This document shows, one piece after another, positions 56,074 to 64,000 of a DNA stretch of 64,000 bases (position 1 is the first letter of the stretch; every line of letters begins with the position of its first letter). The position numbers and the translations under genes are program-made. The DNA lies in assembly GCA_004296885.1 (NCBI GenBank), contig SCVN01000007.1, positions 1-64,000 on the forward strand. The letters are read 5' to 3'. The notes below the pieces were generated by a model that saw only the letters and a program-made list of their open reading frames with translations, was not told where the DNA came from and did no database searches. This stretch comes from Nitrospirota bacterium (lineage in GTDB: Bacteria > Nitrospirota > Nitrospiria > Nitrospirales > Nitrospiraceae).

Positions 56074-57693
56074 ATGAACTCGATTCTTTACGTCTTCCTG
56101 CCGTGCAAAAAGGTGTACCCGATCGGGATCACTTATTTGGCGGATTTTATCCATCGGCGGCGACCCGATGTCCGGCAACAAATTCTGGACTTGTCGGTCT
56201 ACCCGCAAACGGAGCGGCCGAAAGTCCTGCGGGACGCAGCCATGGCGTTCGCGCCGGACCTGGTCTGTTTCTCCTGGCGGGACATTCAGATTTTCTCTCC
56301 CCACGAAGGGGATGCGTCGCTGGAACATGCGTTCAATTTTTACTTTTCGAGCAACCCGATCAAGAAAATCGCCGCCTCGTTCCAGGGTGTCAAACAGCTC
56401 TATCGGTATTACAACGACATCCGGACCAACCTGTCCTACCCCTGGCTGATCCGGAACGAGTTCCCCCAGACTCAGATCATGATCGGGGGCGGGGCTTTCA
56501 CCGCCTTCGCGGACCAGTTGATCGAGAAACTGCCGGAAGGGACGGTCGGCATCCTCGGCGAAGGCGAGGACGCCATCCTCAAGATGGTGGAAGGCCGCTC
56601 CCTCGCGGAGGAACGGTTTATCGTCAAAGAAGGGGGGAAGGTCTCCAAAGGCGAACAGGGATCGCCTGCCCTGTTGGACGCCCTGACCGTGGATTTGCCT
56701 TACCTCACCGGCATCTTCCCCCAATACCGGGACTATCTCGACGAATCCATCGGCGTCCAAAGCAAGCGCGGCTGTCCTTACGACTGTGCCTTCTGTCTCT
56801 ATCCCTATATCGAGGGCAAACGGGTCCGGTACCGGCCGCCGGAGATGGTCGTCAAGGACATCGCGCAACATTATCACCAATGGGGCGCGCGCAAGTTCTG
56901 GTTCACGGACGCCCAGTTCATCACCGGTAAGGAAGCCTATCCCCAATGTACGGAGATTCTGGAGCGTATCCTCCGCGAGAAGCTGGACATCCAATGGTCC
57001 GGCTACATCCGAACCTCGCTGATCACGGCGGACCTGGCCAAGCTCATGGTCCGCTCGGGAGTCGGAGACCTGGAAGTGGCCATTACCTCCGGTTCGCAGG
57101 AGGTCCTCAACAACCTCCATATGGGGTTCAAGTTGGAGCGGCTCTATGACGGTTGCCGGTACCTGGCCGAAGCCGGCTTTCAAGGCAAGGTCATCCTGAA
57201 CTACTCCCTGAACTCCCCCAAGGAAACCGAGGACACCCTCTTGCAGAGCGTCGAATCGTACAAAACGGTCGCCTCAATCCTGGGCGAGGAACGGGTGTTT
57301 CCCTTGATGTTTTTCCTGGGCATCCAACCGAACACGGACTTGGAACATCGGCTGCTGGAGGAGGGGTACCTCTCGGCCGGCTACAATCCGCTGATGCTCA
57401 CCCCGACCAGCATCAGAAAACTCCTCTATAACCCGGCCCCGTTGAACAAAATCATCGCCAAGGCCTGCCTGACCGCCTGGCATAAGAAACAGGGGAGTCA
57501 GGACCCCCGTCCCTGGTCCGGCTCCCTCTCCGCCAAGCCCCAAGCCTATGCGGACGGCAGCCTTATCCGCGGGGTCGAACACAACAGCGGGCGCCAGGCT
57601 CTGCTGACGCTGGAAGAGATTCTCAGGTCACGAAAAACCGCTGGTTCTTCAGCTGCTTCGCCATCGGGGCCGGCCGTCAGCCGAGCGGGCTAA
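56074..57693 (+). CDS. Cobalamin-type radical SAM enzyme (BchE/Elp3-like layout)
   Basis: A 539-residue enzyme. The N-terminal part (about 1-180) has a Rossmann-like B12-binding layout with IGITYLADFIHRR, FAPDLVCFSWRD and MIGGGAFTAF, without an evident DxHxxG motif. The radical SAM motif CPYDCAFC lies near residue 234 and is followed by FWFTDAQF and YIRTSLI. The C-terminal 60 residues are Ser/Pro-rich and probably disordered. The order resembles the BchE/methylthiotransferase-like superfamily. It is next to a PCP_red cluster, so a substrate such as a porphyrin is possible; this is inference. Another B12-dependent reaction cannot be excluded. Confidence 0.8.
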   Translation: MNSILYVFLPCKKVYPIGITYLADFIHRRRPDVRQQILDLSVYPQTERPKVLRDAAMAFAPDLVCFSWRDIQIFSPHEGDASLEHAFNFYFSSNPIKKIAASFQGVKQLYRYYNDIRTNLSYPWLIRNEFPQTQIMIGGGAFTAFADQLIEKLPEGTVGILGEGEDAILKMVEGRSLAEERFIVKEGGKVSKGEQGSPALLDALTVDLPYLTGIFPQYRDYLDESIGVQSKRGCPYDCAFCLYPYIEGKRVRYRPPEMVVKDIAQHYHQWGARKFWFTDAQFITGKEAYPQCTEILERILREKLDIQWSGYIRTSLITADLAKLMVRSGVGDLEVAITSGSQEVLNNLHMGFKLERLYDGCRYLAEAGFQGKVILNYSLNSPKETEDTLLQSVESYKTVASILGEERVFPLMFFLGIQPNTDLEHRLLEEGYLSAGYNPLMLTPTSIRKLLYNPAPLNKIIAKACLTAWHKKQGSQDPRPWSGSLSAKPQAYADGSLIRGVEHNSGRQALLTLEEILRSRKTAGSSAASPSGPAVSRAG

Positions 57694-57721
57694 CGCCCCT
57701 TTTCATCCCCCCAGATGCTGC

Positions 57722-57751
57722 TTGCATTCTCAACATTTCCGATGCTATCAT
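57722..57751 (+). promoter_or_regulatory. Candidate sigma-70 promoter for the PCP_red operon
   Basis: TTGCAT (57722-57727) and TATCAT (57746-57751) are separated by 18 bases, about 100 bases before the start of the stress/PCP_red gene. It fits an operon of three genes starting at 57852. Confidence 0.45.
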
Positions 57752-57851
57752 GCCTTCTCATTTTAGCCCGGCGATATCTCGGAATCGGTTCAATTTCCTA
57801 ACGATTTTCTCGATCTCGACGTTTGCCAGGGGGCCTGAAGGAGGCGGGTAG

Positions 57852-59975
57852 ATGTACAAGACGATTTATGTCCCGGTGGATAACTCGGACTATTCCAATA
57901 CAGCCGTCGACGTGGGCGTCGACCTGGCCAAAACGTTCGGCGCCAAAATTGTCGGGAGCCATGTCTATGCGGCGAAGATGCATGACAAGCGCTTCAAACA
58001 GATGGAGGCCGGACTGCCGGAGGAGTATCACGACGAAAAAGAACTGGATCGGCAACGCCAGATCCACGACTCGCTGATCACCCGCGGCCTCCAAATCATC
58101 ACCGACTCCTACCTCGACTACGTGGACAAGCGATGCACCGAGGCCAACTTGCCCCTGGAGCGCCGCTCCCTGGAGGGGCGGAACTGGAAGGTACTGGCCG
58201 AAGACATCAATCAGAACGCCTACGACCTCGTGATCATGGGCGCCCTCGGCGTCGGCGCGGTGAAAGACAGCGTGATCGGCAGCAACACCGAGCGCGTCGT
58301 GCGCCGCGTGCGGACCTCCGACATGCTGATCATCAAGAACACGCAGCCGACGACCAGCGGCAAGATCGTCGTCGCGGTGGACGGCAGCGCCTACTCGTTC
58401 GGCGGGCTGATGACCGCCCTGGCCTTGGGGAAGGCCTTGAATCGGCCGGTGGAAGCCATCTCGGCCTTCGACCCCTATTTCCACTATGCGGCGTTCCACA
58501 GCATTTCCGGCGTCCTCAACGAGGAGGCCGGCAAGGTCTTCCGGTTCAAGGAGCAGGAAAAGCTGCACGAAGAAATCATCGACAGCGGCTTGGCCAAGAT
58601 CTACCAGTCGCACCTGGACATTTCCCGCGAGATCGCCCAAGCCGAGAACACGGACATCAAGACCACCCTGCTGGACGGGAAGGCCTTCGAGAAGGTCATC
58701 CAGTACGTCCGCAAGGACGTCCCCTGGCTCCTGATCGTCGGCCGAATCGGCGTGCACAGCGACGAGGACATGGACATCGGCAGCAACACGGAGAACCTTT
58801 TGCGCGCCGCCCCCTGCAACGTGCTGGTCTCCAACCGCAAGTATACCCCGCCCATCGACACCCAGGCCGAGTACACCATCGCCTGGACCGAAGAGGCCCT
58901 GCGACGGATGGAGAGGATTCCGGTGTTTGCGCGCGGCGTGGCCAAGACAGCCATCCACCGGTATGCGATCGAGAAGGGCCACACGATCATCAGCAACACG
59001 GTGGTGGACGCGGCGGTCGGGCACATCCTGCCGAAAGGCGCGATGGACGCCATGCGGGCGCTCGGCGGGAGCCTGGACGCCGCCGGCATCGACCGGGACA
59101 AGATGCAGGCCGATGATTCCGTGGCCAAGGACCTGATGGGCGGCACGCTCAGCGGCATGATGACCGAGATCGTGCAGGAGAAGCCGACGGTGAGCGCCGG
59201 CACCCAAGCTTACTTGGACCGGATGAGCCAGACCTACTTCGTCTGCGACGGCTGCGGCTACATCGGCAAGGGCGACACGCCGGTGAAGTGTCCCGTCTGC
59301 ATGGCGGAGGGCGCGCGTTTCAAGCAGGTGGACAAGAGCATCTTCGAAGCGGCGGCCAAGGCGGAAGGGCAGCTGGAAACGGAACTGGCCTACGACGACG
59401 TGCCAATGCAGTGGACCAAGGACGCCAAGGAAGCCATCCGGAGCGTCCCGGCCGGGTTCCAGCGTCGGCGCGCCAAGGCCAAGATCGAAAAGACGGCCCG
59501 GAAGCTGGGCATGACCACGATTACGCTCGAGTATGCGGCGCCGATAATCAAGGAAGCGGCGACCGAGGACTATACCCCCATCTTTGCGAACAAAGGCACC
59601 GGCACGGCCCCGGAGACGGAGGCCGCGCTCCATGCCGACCAAGGCAACGGCCAAAGTAACGGCCATGGCAACGGGCATGCAACCGGCGGCAACGGAGGTA
59701 GTTCGATGTCTGCTCCCGCCCCTCTCACCTGGACCCCGGACGCGCAGGCGCGCCTCGACCGCGTGCCCCCCGGTTTCATGCGCGACTGTACCAAGGCGCT
59801 GATCCTGAAGCATGCCGAAAAGGTCGGCGCGACCACGATCACCCTCGACGTGGCCAATGCGGGGATCGAACAAGCCAAGGGCACGATGGAAGAAGCAATG
59901 AAGACGGGCAACCTGAAGGATATCCTCGAACGCCTGGGCGTCGGCCCCCAGCCGGGATCCTCCCAGAATGGGTAA
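57852..59975 (+). CDS. Double universal-stress protein with zinc ribbon and three PCP_red domains
   Basis: A 707-residue mosaic. USP domain 1 (about 1-160) and USP domain 2 (about 170-335) carry ATP-binding-type loops such as VIMGALGVGAVKDSVIGSNTE and LIVGRIGVHSDED. PCP_red repeat 1 follows (about 344-390, WTEEALRRMERIPVFARG), then a rubredoxin-like ribbon CDGCGYIG...CPVC (about 463-482), PCP_red 2 (about 520-565, WTKDAKEAIRSVP), an Asn/Gly/His linker, and PCP_red 3 (about 627-675, WTPDAQARLDRVPPGFMR). PCP_red is known from the light-independent protochlorophyllide reductase BchB, where it helps bind the substrate. GGAGG precedes the ATG. An internal ATG at 59706 with its own GGAGG could yield the last domain alone. 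Confidence 0.85.
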   Translation: MYKTIYVPVDNSDYSNTAVDVGVDLAKTFGAKIVGSHVYAAKMHDKRFKQMEAGLPEEYHDEKELDRQRQIHDSLITRGLQIITDSYLDYVDKRCTEANLPLERRSLEGRNWKVLAEDINQNAYDLVIMGALGVGAVKDSVIGSNTERVVRRVRTSDMLIIKNTQPTTSGKIVVAVDGSAYSFGGLMTALALGKALNRPVEAISAFDPYFHYAAFHSISGVLNEEAGKVFRFKEQEKLHEEIIDSGLAKIYQSHLDISREIAQAENTDIKTTLLDGKAFEKVIQYVRKDVPWLLIVGRIGVHSDEDMDIGSNTENLLRAAPCNVLVSNRKYTPPIDTQAEYTIAWTEEALRRMERIPVFARGVAKTAIHRYAIEKGHTIISNTVVDAAVGHILPKGAMDAMRALGGSLDAAGIDRDKMQADDSVAKDLMGGTLSGMMTEIVQEKPTVSAGTQAYLDRMSQTYFVCDGCGYIGKGDTPVKCPVCMAEGARFKQVDKSIFEAAAKAEGQLETELAYDDVPMQWTKDAKEAIRSVPAGFQRRRAKAKIEKTARKLGMTTITLEYAAPIIKEAATEDYTPIFANKGTGTAPETEAALHADQGNGQSNGHGNGHATGGNGGSSMSAPAPLTWTPDAQARLDRVPPGFMRDCTKALILKHAEKVGATTITLDVANAGIEQAKGTMEEAMKTGNLKDILERLGVGPQPGSSQNG
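59706..59975 (+). other. Possible internally started single PCP_red protein
   Basis: In frame with the long protein, ATG at 59706 is preceded by GGAGG at 59694-59698 with seven bases between, an excellent ribosome-binding site inside a gene. It would give an 89-residue protein made only of the last PCP_red domain, beginning MSAPAPLTW. The adjacent linker (Asn/Gly/His repeats) looks like a former gene junction. Confidence 0.4.
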
Positions 59976-61347
59976 GGCCCTTCCGATTTTCAATTTTCCC
60001 GCCCTCGCGGGCAAATTCGACTCGCTCGAACAGCAGATCAAGCAGTTCGTGACGTCGCCCGGCGTGACGCCGGGCGACGGGCGGACGGTGGACGACTTCA
60101 AGCCCTTCCTGATCGCCCTCAACCTCACCAAGCGCTGCAACCTCAAATGCGACCATTGCTACCTGGACGCCACCACCAAGGCCGGCGGAGGATCGGACGA
60201 GCTGACCACGGAGGAATGCGTCCGCCTGATCGACCAGATTGCGGAAGTGAACCGGGGCTGCCTCTTAGTGATCACCGGCGGGGAACCGCTGACCCGTCCG
60301 GATATTCTGGACATCGCACGCCACGCGGTGGGGCTCGGCTTCATGGTCGTGTTCGGCACCAACGGGATGCTGATCAACGACCGCATGGCCAAGGAACTGG
60401 TGGAGATCGGCGTCATGGGCGTGGGCATTAGCATCGACTCGCTGGACGCCAAGAAGCACAACCGTTTCCGCGGACTCGAAGGGGCCTGGGAAGGCGCCGT
60501 GGCCGGCATCGAGGCGTGCAAGCGCAATGGGCTCCAGTTCCAGGTGCATTTCAGCGCCCAGCCGATGAACTATCAAGAGCTGCCGGATGTGGTCGAGTGG
60601 GCCCATACCCTGGGCGCCAAGGTGCTGAACGTCTTCTTCATGGTCTGCACGGGCCGCGGCGAAGAGCTGACCGACATCACCCCGGCCCAGTATGAAGAAG
60701 TCCTGGGCTACCTGGTCGATTGCCAGGACAAGTACAAGGACATGCTGGTCCGCGCCCGCTGCGCACCCCACTTCAAACGCCTGGCCTACGAGAAGGACCC
60801 CAACTCCCCGATCACCAAGGCCCAGGGGTATATGGGTGGGGGCTGCCTGGCCGGCACCAATTACGCCCGGGTGACTCCGAACGGCGAGCTGACCCCCTGT
60901 CCCTACATGCCGCTCTCGGCGGGGAATGTCCGCGAGAAGAGCTTCGTGGATCTCTGGGAACGGTCCGACATCTTCGACTCCTTCCGTTATCCGCATCTCA
61001 AAGGCAAATGCGGAGATTGCGAATACAGCGAAATTTGCGGCGGCTGCCGTGCCAGGCCGTATGTGGATCACGGGGACTGGCTGGACGAGGACCAGTGGTG
61101 CCTCTACACCCCGAAGGGCGGCGCGAAGGTGCAGGTGGCCTTCAACACGCCGGAGGAAAGCACCGCGGTCTGGGAAGAGGCGGCGCAGACCCGGCTCGAC
61201 CGCATCCCCTACTTTCTCCGTGCCATGGTCAGGAAGGGCGTCGAGCGGCACGCGCGCGAGCAAGGCCTGGCCGTCATCACCGTCGAGTTGATGGAAGAGC
61301 TCCGCAAAAAGCGCTTCGGCAACGACGCCCCGGTGTTTAAATTCTAA
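59968..61347 (+). CDS. AhbC/NirJ-like radical SAM-SPASM enzyme with C-terminal PCP_red domain
   Basis: The 459-residue enzyme begins with a 50-residue lead, then the radical SAM motif in NLTKRCNLKCDHCYLDA (CxxxCxxC near 56-63), VITGGEPLTRPDI, and a SPASM-type auxiliary cluster region CGDCEYSEICGGCRARPYVDHGDWL-type (about 345-375) with a further Cys. It closely resembles NirJ/AhbC/AhbD, which modify tetrapyrrole side chains in heme and heme d1 biosynthesis. The last 60 residues form a PCP_red domain (RLDRIPYFLRAMVRKGVERHA). It overlaps the preceding gene by eight bases and the following gene by one, so the three are coupled. The exact tetrapyrrole substrate is unknown. Confidence 0.87.
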   Translation: MGKALPIFNFPALAGKFDSLEQQIKQFVTSPGVTPGDGRTVDDFKPFLIALNLTKRCNLKCDHCYLDATTKAGGGSDELTTEECVRLIDQIAEVNRGCLLVITGGEPLTRPDILDIARHAVGLGFMVVFGTNGMLINDRMAKELVEIGVMGVGISIDSLDAKKHNRFRGLEGAWEGAVAGIEACKRNGLQFQVHFSAQPMNYQELPDVVEWAHTLGAKVLNVFFMVCTGRGEELTDITPAQYEEVLGYLVDCQDKYKDMLVRARCAPHFKRLAYEKDPNSPITKAQGYMGGGCLAGTNYARVTPNGELTPCPYMPLSAGNVREKSFVDLWERSDIFDSFRYPHLKGKCGDCEYSEICGGCRARPYVDHGDWLDEDQWCLYTPKGGAKVQVAFNTPEESTAVWEEAAQTRLDRIPYFLRAMVRKGVERHAREQGLAVITVELMEELRKKRFGNDAPVFKF

Positions 61348-61874
61348 TGGACGCGCTGCAATCACTCCTGACCGATCTCAACCAGTTGATCCCGATCGTC
61401 AACCATTGGCTGCACCTGGTCTCGGCCGTCATCTGGATCGGCGGCCTGGCCTTCCTGGTCATGGCGGTGACGCCAGGCTTGAAGACCGCGGTGCCCAAGG
61501 AATACATCAAGCCCATCGCCGACACGTTTTACCGGCAGTACAAGCGCGTGGTGGGCGTCCTGCTGGTCGTGATTCTCTTCACCGGCGGAATCAATCTCCA
61601 CTATGTGAACCAGCTGCTGGTTTCCCAAACCGGGGCCGGCATTCCCCACCATGCCAAGTACCTGACCGTGTTCTTCATCAAGTTGTTCCTGGTTCTGGGC
61701 ATCCTGACGCTCTTCCTCTACACCATCATCTTCAAGACCGAGCCGACCGGCGAAGAAACGGCCGAGGAGCGGGAGGAGCAGATGGCGGAGCCGGTCCCCT
61801 TCCAGCGCGTGGCTTTATGGCTCGGCCTCCTCATCATCCTCTGCGCCGCCGCCCTGAAACACTTGCACCAGTAG
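61347..61874 (+). CDS. CopD/HemJ-like integral membrane protein
   Basis: A 175-residue protein with four predicted helices. The first carries HWLHLVSAVIWIGGLAFLV, the His and W-x-G-G pattern of the CopD/HemJ superfamily. HemJ oxidises protoporphyrinogen IX and CopD-like proteins bind copper, so both readings are possible. The charged cytoplasmic stretch (about 130-150) is followed by a last helix and a terminal HLHQ. Its start overlaps the stop of the radical SAM gene by one base (TAATG). Coupling to a tetrapyrrole-type enzyme favours the HemJ-like reading. Confidence 0.72.
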   Translation: MDALQSLLTDLNQLIPIVNHWLHLVSAVIWIGGLAFLVMAVTPGLKTAVPKEYIKPIADTFYRQYKRVVGVLLVVILFTGGINLHYVNQLLVSQTGAGIPHHAKYLTVFFIKLFLVLGILTLFLYTIIFKTEPTGEETAEEREEQMAEPVPFQRVALWLGLLIILCAAALKHLHQ

Positions 61875-61962
61875 ACAATCCTCTCCTCCCGGTATCGTCT
61901 TCCCCAAGGCAGCGCCAAGCGGTTTCCGTACTCTCTCCTATTCCATCGAGTGCTTCCCCCGA

Positions 61963-61990
61963 TTGACAAGTTCGCCGATCTCTTTACATT
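61963..61990 (+). promoter_or_regulatory. Candidate sigma-70 promoter of the terminal sensor kinase
   Basis: TTGACA (61963-61968) and TACATT (61985-61990) are 16 bases apart. Transcription would begin around 61997, only a few bases before the ATG at 62000, so the message would be nearly leaderless. Confidence 0.5.
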
Positions 61991-61999
61991 GCGCCCTTT

Positions 62000-64000
62000 A
62001 TGACCCCTTCATCGGCATCCGGCGCACCCCTCGACGAACTGCTCAAGAAGCGTCCGTCGCCGGAGCTACAAATTGCCGGGCCGGCGCAGCAGCCGCTTCC
62101 CAAGACCCATAGCATCCTTGAGAAGGGCATGATGGAGTACCGCCCCTTCGGGGCGGATGCCACGGGCGAGAAGATTCGCGACGTGAGCGGCATGACGATC
62201 CGCGCCAACATCGAGTATCTCGAGGAATCCATCAGCCTGAAAGCGGGGCCGGCTGCAGGCATGCAGGCGGTCGAGAATCTCTGCTCCCTGTTGAACGAAC
62301 GGATTCGGGACCCCGCCTACCACGTCGCTCCGGCCTTGCTCAGGAACATGTGGCACAGCTATTCGTACGAGTTCCGCTGCTTCCTGGGCGAGTTCTGCTG
62401 CATCATCGCCGGCGATCCGCAATTCGCATTCAAGATGGCCCAGGCCAAATTTCTCTCGCCGATCATCCAGACCCTGGGCCGCCCCTTCTCGGTCTCGCAG
62501 ATCTACCGAATGTTTCCGCATTTCGGGGAAAAGTTCGTGAAGGGCTCCATGTACATGGAGGCGGAATCAGTGACCGATCGCCACGCGCTGCTCAGAATGA
62601 AATTCACCGACGCGGTGGACGGCCAGTTCGGACCCTATCGGAAGGCCTGCGCGGCCCTGGTCTGCGCCGCCTCGAAGGGTGCATTGACGGCCATTCCCGA
62701 GCGCATTCATCATGGCCGGCCGGCCGCGATCACAGACCTGTCGTGCATGGCCGAGGGAGATGAGTGGTGTGAGTGGGACATTACCTGGGACCCCGAGCCA
62801 TCCCGGCAACCCCTGTGGGTTGCGGTCGGCTTCCTGGCCAGCATGGCCTGCTGGTTCTTCCTACGCCACCAACATCCGACGCTCACCACCATCCAGGCCT
62901 TGTTGTTGGCGTCCGCGCCCGCCCTCCTATCGGTGCTGATTGTGCGCTGGTGGGCACGCCATACCCGAAGCCAGATGCGGGAGCAGTTGGTGGACGAACA
63001 GCTCCGCTCCGTCGAGGCCCGGCATGAAGAGCTTCGCGAGGCCTATCTGGAGCAGGAACAGACCACGGTCGAATTACGCCGCAAAGTCGGGCAACTGACC
63101 ATTCTCCATCGGGCCGGGCTCCTCTTTAGCTCCACCCTAGACCGGGACCTGCTGTTCGATTCCGTGCTCCGCGCCCTCAATGAGGACTTGCACTACGATC
63201 GGGCCATGATCTCCCTGTACGATCGCGACCGCCGGGTGGCTCATAAAATCAGGATCATGGGAGTCTCCGAGGCTTGCACAGCTTTTGCGGAGAACCTGGC
63301 AATCCCCGTCACAGACCCGCACCTGCTGGAAGGCGCCGTCCTGCTGGAAGGCCGACCGATCCTGGTCCGGAATCTTCAGGAAGTCTGGCACTGCCTGCAT
63401 CCGCTCCATCAGCAGCTGGCGACCATGACGGGAGCAAAGTCCTTTATCTCCGTCCCGTTGAAGGTCAAAAGCCAGGTCATGGGCGCGCTGACGGTGGACC
63501 GAACCGAGGTCAACGGCCTGGGGCAGGCCGACCTTGACCTGATGGTGACGGTTACAAATCAGGTCGCCATCGCGCTCGACAATGCGGACGCCTACGCCCA
63601 AATTGAAGCCTTGAATGTCGGGCTGGAAGCCAAGGTGCGCGAACGTACCCGGGAGTTGGAGCGGCTGAACCAGGACCTGGCTGCCGCGAACCAGAAGCTG
63701 CGCGAATTGGACCATCTCAAGTCGGCATTCGTCTCGATTGTCTCACATGAACTGCGCACCCCCATGACGTCCATCAAAGGCTACGTGGAGAATCTGCTGG
63801 ACGGCATCAGCGGCCCCCTGAACAATCGGCAGGCCCAGTCGCTCGAACGGGTCAAATGCAACGCCGATCGGCTGACGCGCATGACCAACGAGCTCCTGGA
63901 TCTCTCCCGAATCGAAGCCGGGTTGATTGACCTGCGCCTGGCGCCGATCACGATTCCTGAGTTGGTGGCCGACGTCATGGACAGCGCCCAAGCTTTTGCC
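62000..64000 (+). CDS. Sensor histidine kinase with V4R-like N-terminal domain, membrane hairpin and GAF (runs off the right edge)
   Basis: The 667 visible residues hold an N-terminal globular domain (about 1-255) ending in CMAEGDEWCEWDITW, a C-x-x-x-G-D-x-x-C pattern seen in V4R/4-vinyl-reductase-like sensors. Two membrane helices follow (about 275-315, PLWVAVGFLASMACWFFLRH and a second), a coiled coil, a GAF domain (about 365-540), another coiled coil and a HisKA domain with the H-box VSHELRTPMTSIKGY (about 580). The ATP-binding domain lies beyond the window. V4R-like domains bind small hydrocarbons or act in tetrapyrrole-related sensing, which may link it to the PCP_red operon just upstream; this is inference. 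Confidence 0.83.
   Translation, partial: MTPSSASGAPLDELLKKRPSPELQIAGPAQQPLPKTHSILEKGMMEYRPFGADATGEKIRDVSGMTIRANIEYLEESISLKAGPAAGMQAVENLCSLLNERIRDPAYHVAPALLRNMWHSYSYEFRCFLGEFCCIIAGDPQFAFKMAQAKFLSPIIQTLGRPFSVSQIYRMFPHFGEKFVKGSMYMEAESVTDRHALLRMKFTDAVDGQFGPYRKACAALVCAASKGALTAIPERIHHGRPAAITDLSCMAEGDEWCEWDITWDPEPSRQPLWVAVGFLASMACWFFLRHQHPTLTTIQALLLASAPALLSVLIVRWWARHTRSQMREQLVDEQLRSVEARHEELREAYLEQEQTTVELRRKVGQLTILHRAGLLFSSTLDRDLLFDSVLRALNEDLHYDRAMISLYDRDRRVAHKIRIMGVSEACTAFAENLAIPVTDPHLLEGAVLLEGRPILVRNLQEVWHCLHPLHQQLATMTGAKSFISVPLKVKSQVMGALTVDRTEVNGLGQADLDLMVTVTNQVAIALDNADAYAQIEALNVGLEAKVRERTRELERLNQDLAAANQKLRELDHLKSAFVSIVSHELRTPMTSIKGYVENLLDGISGPLNNRQAQSLERVKCNADRLTRMTNELLDLSRIEAGLIDLRLAPITIPELVADVMDSAQAFA

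Noticed and set aside
57670-57720. Rho-independent terminator after the cobalamin-type radical SAM gene
   Set aside because: The GGGC-TAAC-GCCC stem has only four pairs and is followed by a short T run, too weak to call.

Overview
The window comes from a GC-rich chromosome that looks like a Nitrospirota bacterium, most likely a Nitrospira-type nitrite oxidiser. The signs are a 14-subunit complex I operon with fused nuoCD, proteins with protochlorophyllide-reductase-like (PCP_red) domains in a genome fragment without photosynthesis genes, many PAS/GAF histidine kinases, and dense TonB/TlpA/TPR gene clusters. The genus is inferred from gene content; no marker RNA gene is present.

Layout. 1-8007 (minus strand): an envelope/uptake cluster with a truncated TonB-dependent receptor, TonB, an outer-membrane beta-barrel, a BNR-repeat protein, two TlpA-type thiol oxidoreductases, a TPR protein and three small paralogous His-rich CAWxC membrane proteins. 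8218-16863 (plus): secA, a hicBA toxin-antitoxin pair whose hicA carries an in-frame TGA, a secreted TPR protein, and a FIST-protein/hybrid-kinase pair. Direct repeats derived from the 3' ends of secA and of the TPR gene bracket these modules, so the stretch reads as a record of insertions or duplications. 17084-18251: a GrlR-like plus DUF3800 cassette with base composition unlike its neighbours. 18344-20521: small accessory genes.

20781-37456 (plus): a MidA/NDUFAF7-type methyltransferase (a complex I assembly factor family) followed by nuoA-B-CD-E-F-G-H-I-J-K-L-M-N. Eleven of the twelve junctions between nuo genes hold a quasi-palindromic element made of short repeated words in one arm and their reverse complements in the other. 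The same word families recur elsewhere in the window, twice inside reading frames: at the 3' end of nuoM and in the middle of a HerA-like ATPase.

37523-43692: a YihY-type membrane protein, an S2P/M50 protease with CBS domains, a cupredoxin-like lipoprotein, a polysaccharide deacetylase, a GNAT protein, a glyoxalase-family protein and uvrC. 44258-45953: a LuxR-type regulator, a stand-alone receiver and a decayed receiver. 46089-52231: a YqhA protein, a FadL-type porin, the HerA-like ATPase, a beta-barrel and a DUF486 protein. 52578-56071: a short uvrA variant and a UbiE/MenG methyltransferase.

56074-61874: a possible tetrapyrrole-linked cluster: a cobalamin-type radical SAM enzyme, a 707-residue universal-stress/zinc-ribbon/PCP_red protein, an AhbC/NirJ-like radical SAM-SPASM enzyme that also ends in a PCP_red domain, and a CopD/HemJ-like membrane protein. 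The last three overlap translationally. From 62000 a sensor kinase runs off the window. The complex I operon and the PCP_red cluster are the functional core; the word-palindromes and the PCP_red cluster are the best candidates for undescribed biology.
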